Positions 61,784 to 64,000 of a stretch of 64,000 nucleotides of DNA are shown here, piece by piece; position 1 is the first letter of the stretch; each line of letters begins with the position of its first letter. Made by a program: the position numbers and the translations under genes. Under the pieces are notes generated by a model. The model had not been told where the DNA came from, searched no databases, and was given only the letters and a program-made list of their open reading frames with translations. The DNA is from Muribaculaceae bacterium. Lineage in GTDB: Bacteria; Bacteroidota; Bacteroidia; Bacteroidales; Muribaculaceae. The stretch covers positions 35,741 to 99,740 of the forward strand of contig CAJSYI010000006.1 of the NCBI GenBank assembly GCA_910573745.1. Reading direction: 5' to 3'.

Positions 61784-62224
61784 ATGGTTCATAAAGAAAT
61801 TATGGATATAAGATGGATTCAACGTTTTGCCAATTACCGCAATGCACTGGCAAGGCTGACGATGGCTGTAAAGGTGATTTCGGGCAGGGACTGCACGGAA
61901 GAGGGGCTTGACGACCTCCTGAAAGAAGGTCTCATACAGCGGTTTGAGTATACGCATGAGCTTGCCTGGAAAGTTATGAAAGACTTTGCGGAATATCAGG
62001 GATATACGGAAATACGAGGGTCGAGGGATGCTTTTCGGATTGCATTGCAGATGGGGCTTATAGAAGATTCGGCTTGGATGGACTCCATAGCTGACCGGAA
62101 CCTGACGTCGCATAATTATGATGAAGACGTGGCAGAGGAGGTGTATCAGTCCGTGGTGGAAAAGTATCATCCGTTGTTTCTGGATTTTGAGAAGAATATG
62201 TTGTCGTTGCTGCCTTTGACTTGA
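61784..62224 (+). CDS. HEPN nucleotidyltransferase-substrate-binding protein (HI0074-like)
   Basis: A 146-residue all-helical protein of the NTase_sub_bind/HEPN family. 'RFEYTHELAWKVMKDFAEYQG' and IADRNLTSHNYDEDVAEEVYQ are typical; the latter contains the Rx4H motif (RNLTSH) of HEPN RNases. The partner nucleotidyltransferase gene follows after 9 bases. Such HEPN-MNT pairs act as type VII toxin-antitoxin modules in other bacteria, in which the MNT protein modifies and inactivates the HEPN toxin. ATG 61802 is an alternative start. Confidence 0.85.
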   Translation: MVHKEIMDIRWIQRFANYRNALARLTMAVKVISGRDCTEEGLDDLLKEGLIQRFEYTHELAWKVMKDFAEYQGYTEIRGSRDAFRIALQMGLIEDSAWMDSIADRNLTSHNYDEDVAEEVYQSVVEKYHPLFLDFEKNMLSLLPLT

Positions 62225-62233
62225 ACCAAATTT

Positions 62234-62536
62234 ATGGAATACGGCCTTAAAGACACGGAACTTCAGGAAATAAGGAGGCTGCTCGCATCCAGCGGAAATG
62301 TGGATTCGGCCATACTGTTCGGGTCGCGTGCCAAAGGATGCCACAAACCGTTTTCGGATGTGGACATCACTTTGACTGGCGAAAGTCTGACCCGGACAGA
62401 CCTCATACGCCTGGCCGATGCTTTTGAAGGGTCGTTGCTTCCTTATGTGTTTGATCTTTCGATTTTCTCCCGACTGACCGACGAGGCTGTCAAAGACCAC
62501 ATACGTCGTGTAGGCATAGTCATCTACGAACGTTGA
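62234..62536 (+). CDS. MNT-type minimal nucleotidyltransferase
   Basis: A 100-residue nucleotidyltransferase. The catalytic motif is 'ILFGSRAKGCHKPFSDVDIT' (about 26-45), that is GSRAKG followed by SDVD with the metal-binding Asp pair, and a third Asp in YVFDLSIFS. It forms a pair with the HEPN protein upstream. Its 3' end overlaps the end of the convergent, broken DUF262 gene by about 13 bases. Confidence 0.85.
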   Translation: MEYGLKDTELQEIRRLLASSGNVDSAILFGSRAKGCHKPFSDVDITLTGESLTRTDLIRLADAFEGSLLPYVFDLSIFSRLTDEAVKDHIRRVGIVIYER

Positions 62537-63737
62537 GCCTGCTCCTGTCCCTGCATGTCGGTTATGGGTATTTCCGGTAATATGGAAGTTATTGTCTCGA
62601 TGTAGTCCGCTTTCCCTGATGGATTGTGCGGCAGAAGGAAGTGTCCTCGTTCATCATCCCATACAGCCCCGTGGACTGACAGGTGTTCCTCAAGAGTCCC
62701 TTTCTGTGAGAGGTTTATAGGTGCTATTGTCCACCCTTCTTGCCTGAAATCGATGAATGCCGACAGGTCGGATATGTCGATGGGGCGTTGGTGGCTGTCC
62801 CATCTCAGTGTGAAGTTGTCCTTTATCGCATCAAACAGAATGTTGAGCATCATTGACCAGGCAAGGTTCCAGTCCTCAAAATATGTGCTGTTGAGGATGA
62901 AGACCTCAAGCGGCCTGTTGTCGATGTCTTTCTTCCTTTCGGCAGTTCGGTCTCAGGTTCGTAGTGGGCCGACTCTGAAAGGAACAGGGCGCGAATAAGC
63001 TCGGCGTTGTTGAGTTTGATGCTTTTGTCGTTCAGCCGCTTGAACAGTTCGGCTGCGCTTGACGCGTCATTGTCGCGGAGTTCGTACCAGATTACCTGCA
63101 CGGATTTCCCTTCCACGTCGGCCCGTCGGGTGAAGTTCTCGTAGAAAGAGCCTTTGAAATATTTCTTGTGCGCTCCGGGAATCTCTTCGTTCTGGAAGAA
63201 GTCCAATACTGTCTTCGCGGCCTGGAGTATGTGGTATGAATCTATGTCGAGACGTTCCTGGCAACCGTTCAGGTTGACGGTGTGTCTCTTGTCCTCATCT
63301 TTCTCCAAAGAGATCTTTCCGAAAAGCTTTCCGAGCTCTGGCCTTGTCTCGTAATGTATCCTGAAAGAGTCGTCTGAATCGTCGTCAAGGAGATTCTCCA
63401 AGGTCAGTATGATGAGGATGGTCGTGAGGCGTTGCTGGCCGTCTATAACCTCATACCACGGCTCTTCCGGGTGTGCGAGCCCGTATCTCTTTTTGGCCTC
63501 CAGGTCATCTGTCTTCTTTACCACTATTGGCTGGAGGCAATAGAAATCGCCGTTGTTTTCTCCGTTGAAATACTCGGTCAGGTCTTTCAGCAGTTGGCGC
63601 ACTTGGCCTTCGCCCCAACGGTAACCGCGCTGATAGGCAGGGATGAAGTAGTTTTTCCCGCAGAGTCCTTCCGGCCCGGAAGGAGCGCCTACGATTGAGC
63701 GCAAAGTCAAGATGTTGGACGAGTCTGACAGTTTCAT
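62524..63737 (-). pseudogene. DUF262 protein disrupted by a frameshift
   Basis: The first ~265 residues are a DUF262 (ParB/GmrSD N-terminal-like) domain: NYFIPAYQRGYRWGEGQV, 'WYEVIDGQQRLTTILIILT' and LFKRLNDKSIKLNNAELIRALFL (core LFKRLNDKSIKLNNAELI). Near 62923-62942 (LPKGRK) the frame is lost and stops at 62850. In the -1 frame reading resumes immediately (DIDNRPLEVFILNSTYFEDW) and runs to 62524. A single-base loss in the A/G-rich run explains both. The joined protein would be about 403 residues, shorter than complete GmrSD-like restriction proteins. It lies between a HEPN-MNT pair and an IS30 element. Confidence 0.8.
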
Positions 63738-63863
63738 ATTCTTTGAAAGGGTATATTTCCCGCAAATATACGGAGAATTGCCGGATAACGCAAGAAAAAT
63801 GTCGGAATAATGCGCAAGCTTCTTGAAGATCCGGCCGTGCAGAGTCCAACAGCAAATGCAAAT

Positions 63864-64000
63864 TTATGCAACCTTATCGAAAAAACGCTTCTTTGGAGTG
63901 TCGAAGTCAATTTTCTCCCGTGGACGACGGTTGAGTTTCTTTTGTATCTCCATAATTCGTTTGTCTGAAAAGTCATCAAAATTGGACTTTTTAGAGATAT
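63864..64000 (-). mobile_element. IS30-family transposase, C-terminal end (runs off window)
   Basis: On the minus strand from the right edge an open frame reads ...FSDKRIMEIQKKLNRRPREK followed by IDFDTPKKRFFDKVA and a stop at 63864. LNRRPR...DTP is the signature of the last catalytic segment of IS30-family transposases. Only 45 residues are inside the window. The insertion sequence end is probably within the next 30 bases (63835-63863). It marks the right end of the segment as mobile or disrupted. Confidence 0.8.

Noticed and set aside
63505..63861. 118-codon frame antisense-frame to the DUF262 start
   Set aside because: It overlaps the conserved DUF262 N-terminus on the same strand in another frame and shows no similarity.
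1..64000. CRISPR arrays, rRNA and tRNA genes
   Set aside because: No regularly spaced repeats and no cloverleaf or rRNA-like stretches were seen on reading the window.

Overview
The window reads as a chromosomal segment of a Bacteroidales bacterium, probably a gut member of the Muribaculaceae or a near relative. Three lines of evidence support this. Several start sites carry the Bacteroidetes promoter pattern (TTG, 19-20 bases, TAnnTTTG) with no Shine-Dalgarno sequence. The gene families are typical of the phylum: DUF4301, DUF5106, DUF4296, an ECF sigma / DUF4974 anti-sigma / STN-barrel trio, a BFN-UVR protein and a Cys-poor DksA. The bulk of the window is moderately GC-rich. Order-level placement is firm; family-level placement is inference. 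No rRNA, tRNA or CRISPR array was found.

Layout. 1-3 kb: carbon-starvation peptide/pyruvate transporter cstA (cut by the left edge) and a TPR/PD40 periplasmic protein. 3.2-7.8 kb: an etfB-etfA-acyl-CoA dehydrogenase-thioesterase operon behind a hairpin-rich leader. 7.8-11.1 kb: a metal-exporting P-type ATPase overlapping a Fur-family regulator, then a convergent MBL-fold protein. 11.1-16.2 kb: a candidate regulatory RNA, a BadF-type kinase, an SGNH hydrolase, a DUF5106 thioredoxin-like protein, a DoxX protein, mnmA with a TTG start, and a BFN-UVR protein. 16.2-20.3 kb: an arginine-themed block of argR, an ArgC homologue that has lost its catalytic cysteine, a short SSB and arginine decarboxylase speA. 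20.3-23.1 kb: truA and ligA. 23.1-26.9 kb: a secreted hydrolase whose start codon lies inside a MITE-like element, DUF4301 and a lipoprotein. 26.9-36.5 kb: relA, pepT, miaA (TTG start), a coiled-coil zinc-ribbon protein, Nif3-like, aspS and a SprT-like protein.

36.5-44 kb holds a truncated permease beside its ArsR regulator, an SGNH protein, a GNAT enzyme, the ECF sigma / anti-sigma / outer-membrane barrel module and a serine hydrolase. 44-49.2 kb is a four-gene run (iorA, iorB, aminotransferase, CoA-transferase) that together could turn aromatic amino acids into arylacetyl-CoA and arylacetate. 49.3-53.05 kb is a markedly AT-rich island with an oversized Eis-like acetyltransferase, about 1 kb of apparently non-coding DNA and an HTH regulator. 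53-61.8 kb returns to core genes: DUF389, ddl, ileS, a DksA-like protein, lspA and a DUF4296 lipoprotein. 61.8-64 kb is an accessory end with a HEPN/nucleotidyltransferase pair, a frameshifted DUF262 gene and the 3' end of an IS30-family transposase at the right edge.

The points most worth a second look are the ArgC pseudoenzyme behind an attenuator-like hairpin, the MITE that supplies a gene's N-terminus, the arylacetate operon with a ferredoxin-less IorA, the RNA with two competing hairpin arms near 11.2 kb, and the AT-rich island.
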